From an uncultured SAR86 cluster bacterium (GTDB taxonomy: Bacteria > Pseudomonadota > Gammaproteobacteria > Magnimaribacterales > D2472): a stretch of DNA of 64,000 nt. This document shows positions 61,708-64,000 of the stretch, piece by piece. Each line of letters opens with the position of its first letter. Within the stretch, counting starts at the first letter, position 1. Under the pieces are notes generated by a model that did not search any database, was not told the origin of the DNA, and saw only the letters and a list, made by a program, of their open reading frames with translations. Made by a program: the position numbers and the translations under genes. The DNA lies in assembly GCA_902518715.1 (NCBI GenBank), contig CABYHU010000001.1:124001-188000 (forward strand), read 5' to 3'.

Positions 61708-62294
61708 AAAAATATATTTATCAGAATTAAACATCCAAGACCAATAAGGATAGATCCTGCAATCTTATTGATAATTTCTTGAACTGGCTCCCATCTCTTT
61801 TGAATATTCTCATGTGTAAGAACTATGGTTAAGAATGAAAACCATAAAGAAGTAGCTACTGCAAAGTAGATAGGAACAAAAATTTTTCCAATAGATGAAA
61901 TATCATCATTAAGAATGATTGAAAATAATGAAATAAAGAAAATAAAAGCTTTTATATTAAAAATGTTTGTAATAAATCCATTTATGAAGCTGCTAGACAT
62001 TAATTGGGATTTTTCAGATGTCTGCGATTCACTTTTAAATGATGAGATACCTATAAATATCAAGTAAAAAGACCCAAACATAGATATTAGATCACCAGCA
62101 ATATTATTTGAAACTAATAGAGTTGATATGCCAAATATTGCCAAGTAACAATGAATTAATATTCCAACTCCAATCCCAAAAGCACAGAATAATCCCCCCC
62201 TTCTTTTATTAAGTGAAACCTCTCTAATAATTATTGCTGTATCTGGTCCTGGACTCATAACAGCAAATAAATGAGCTAAAGCTGCATAAATCAT
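61704..62294 (-). CDS. LysE/RhtB-family amino acid exporter
   Basis: MSPGPDTAIIIREVSLNKRRGGLFCAFGIGVGILIHCYLAIFG. Confidence 0.93.
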   Translation of the reverse strand: MIYAALAHLFAVMSPGPDTAIIIREVSLNKRRGGLFCAFGIGVGILIHCYLAIFGISTLLVSNNIAGDLISMFGSFYLIFIGISSFKSESQTSEKSQLMSSSFINGFITNIFNIKAFIFFISLFSIILNDDISSIGKIFVPIYFAVATSLWFSFLTIVLTHENIQKRWEPVQEIINKIAGSILIGLGCLILINIFF

Positions 62295-62296
62295 TT

Positions 62297-63280
62297 CTAT
62301 ATAATCGTTGGTTCTATCTCTAAGAGAATATTAAACTCTTTATAGACTTTTGATTGAATGTCTTGAGAGATTTTTATTATGTCATCATAACTAATATTGT
62401 TTTTGTTGGTAATTATTAGTGCATGACTTGAATGTAAATTATCAATAGCTTCATGATTTAAAGTGCTTTTAATAAGCTCAATAAGTCTTCCTGCTCCAAC
62501 TTTTACATTTGGTTTATCATGATCCCATATTATTAAATCTTCTTTTTTAAAGTTATTGTATGAAATATCCTTTTCATTAATTATAGGATTTTTAAAAAAG
62601 CTTCCAGCATTTGGTACTACTTTAGGGTTAGGCAGCTTTGAATCCCGTAACTCACAGATAATCGCACCTAGTTCTTTTGAGGTTATAGATGTTATATCTT
62701 TTTCTTTACTATTAATAAGGTGTCTTATACCCTCATAATTCATATTCAGTTTTTCAATATGATTAAATTCAAAATCAATATCAATAATAAAATATGGTTT
62801 AGTTTGAAAAATTGAAGATCTGTAGCCAAAGTCACATTGATCTTTTAGAAGTTTTTTAAAAGTTTTATCTTCAAAGTCATAAACATTGATGCTTTTAATA
62901 AAATCAGAAACCTGAACTCCATATGCCCCTATGTTTTGGACTGGTGCTGCACCTACAGATCCAGGAATACCTATTAAATTTTCAATACCAAATCTATTAT
63001 CTTCAATAACACTTAATACAAAATCATTCCAATTTACTGCAGATCCAACTCTATACAAGGTTGATGATATTTTATTAACTTTTGTATTGTTTGATTTAAT
63101 TACCTTTTTATTTAGTTTTGTAGGAAGAACTAAATTTGTACATTCGCCTATAATCAATAATTCATCATATTTGTTGTAATCAACTTTAAGAAGATCTTCA
63201 GTTGATTCAATTTCATATAGCGTATTTGTGTGACAAGGAAGATTTAAAGAGTTTTTAATCTTTATTTCGTATTTAGTCAT
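62297..63280 (-). CDS. murB: UDP-N-acetylmuramate dehydrogenase
   Basis: GIENLIGIPGSVGAAPVQNIGAYGVQVSD, FGYRSSIFQ, PNAGSFFKNPI, KVGAGRLIE. Confidence 0.96.
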   Translation of the reverse strand: MTKYEIKIKNSLNLPCHTNTLYEIESTEDLLKVDYNKYDELLIIGECTNLVLPTKLNKKVIKSNNTKVNKISSTLYRVGSAVNWNDFVLSVIEDNRFGIENLIGIPGSVGAAPVQNIGAYGVQVSDFIKSINVYDFEDKTFKKLLKDQCDFGYRSSIFQTKPYFIIDIDFEFNHIEKLNMNYEGIRHLINSKEKDITSITSKELGAIICELRDSKLPNPKVVPNAGSFFKNPIINEKDISYNNFKKEDLIIWDHDKPNVKVGAGRLIELIKSTLNHEAIDNLHSSHALIITNKNNISYDDIIKISQDIQSKVYKEFNILLEIEPTII

Positions 63281-64000
63281 TATTATTAAGAATCTTTAAA
63301 GCTTTTTTGTAATCAGTCTCGGTATCAATTCCTATACTTAATTCTTCAATTTCAACTAAATAGATCTCATGTCCATTGTCTAAAAATCTCAATTGCTCAA
63401 GGCTTTCAGAAATCTCATTTTTAGATCTGGGTAATGAAACAAAAGTAGTTAAAGTTTCATAATTGTATGAATATATACCTACATGTTGAAAATACTTTGC
63501 TTTAATCTTCGAGAGATCGATTGAATCAACATTTCGTAAAAAATTTATAGCTCTATTTGAGTCTGATAAATAAACTTTTACATTATTAGGATCATTAAAA
63601 TCATTATCCTTGAACAACGTACATGCTGAACCAACAGATGCATTTTTATTTTTAAAAATTATATCTGCTGTTTTGTTTATTGTTTCTGGATCTATAAATG
63701 GTTCATCACCTTGAACATTAACAATGACCATGTCATCACTAATATCTAATTTTGCAGCACATTCATGAACTCTATCAGTTCCAGACTCATGATCTTTTGA
63801 GGTTAAAATGACATTAGGTGTAAATTTTTTTACGTGATCCTCAATCTTTTTTGAATCAGTTGCTATGAAAACTTTTTTAGCATTGCTCTGAATGGCTCTA
63901 AGATAAACTCTTTCAATCAAACTCTTTCCATTTAAGTCTAGAAGAGCTTTTTCTTTAAGTCTTGTGCTAGAAAGTCTTGAAGGAATTATTACGATAAAAT
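63273..64000 (-). CDS. kdsB: 3-deoxy-manno-octulosonate cytidylyltransferase (N-terminus cut by window edge)
   Basis: Reverse strand reads FIVIIPSRLSSTRLKEKALLDLNGKSLIERVY upstream of the listed start; VIVNVQGDEPFIDPETI; QHVGIYSYNYETL. Confidence 0.95.
   Translation of the reverse strand, partial: FIVIIPSRLSSTRLKEKALLDLNGKSLIERVYLRAIQSNAKKVFIATDSKKIEDHVKKFTPNVILTSKDHESGTDRVHECAAKLDISDDMVIVNVQGDEPFIDPETINKTADIIFKNKNASVGSACTLFKDNDFNDPNNVKVYLSDSNRAINFLRNVDSIDLSKIKAKYFQHVGIYSYNYETLTTFVSLPRSKNEISESLEQLRFLDNGHEIYLVEIEELSIGIDTETDYKKALKILNNND

Noticed and set aside
1-64000. CRISPR arrays, prophage, IS elements, toxin-antitoxin or restriction genes, tRNA/rRNA
   Set aside because: No direct-repeat/spacer pattern, integrase, transposase, defence-gene motif or tRNA-like cloverleaf noticed; intergenic gaps are almost all under 120 bp. 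tRNAscan/Infernal would be decisive.

Overview
The window is 64 kb of AT-rich, densely packed bacterial chromosome with short intergenic gaps and many 4-26 bp gene overlaps. Gene content and synteny (csiV-mfd-GAPDH-nqrABCDEF-apbE-nqrM, mnmA/icd-clpS-clpA-infA, fabF-mltG-tmk-holB) point to a streamlined marine gammaproteobacterium, plausibly SAR86-like; this is inference, as no rRNA or other phylogenetic marker was tested. Most of the window is housekeeping: fatty acid synthesis/mltG/tmk/holB, the Na+-NQR operon with its flavin-transfer and maturation factors, the glyoxylate/TCA genes aceA and icd, purB, mnmA, clpSA, infA, etfAB/ETF-QO, murB and kdsB. The accessory content is secreted or envelope hydrolases: a GH16 lipoprotein, a 2065-aa cadherin/subtilase lipoprotein, an M64-like metalloprotease lipoprotein, S9, M14 and DUF885 peptidases, and a Tat-type PhoD phosphatase. 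I saw no rRNA, tRNA, CRISPR, transposase, prophage or toxin-antitoxin/defence system. The items most worth a second look are the giant cadherin-S8 lipoprotein, an apbE reading frame that apparently lacks any ATG/GTG/TTG start, an AGCS symporter with an inserted soluble domain, a carboxyltransferase-only OadA/PycB-like protein, an uncharacterised MBL/ABM/M14/cupin/secreted-protein cluster, and a small membrane protein gene with an unusually perfect Shine-Dalgarno and its own terminator. I found no convincing evidence for a wholly new multi-gene system.
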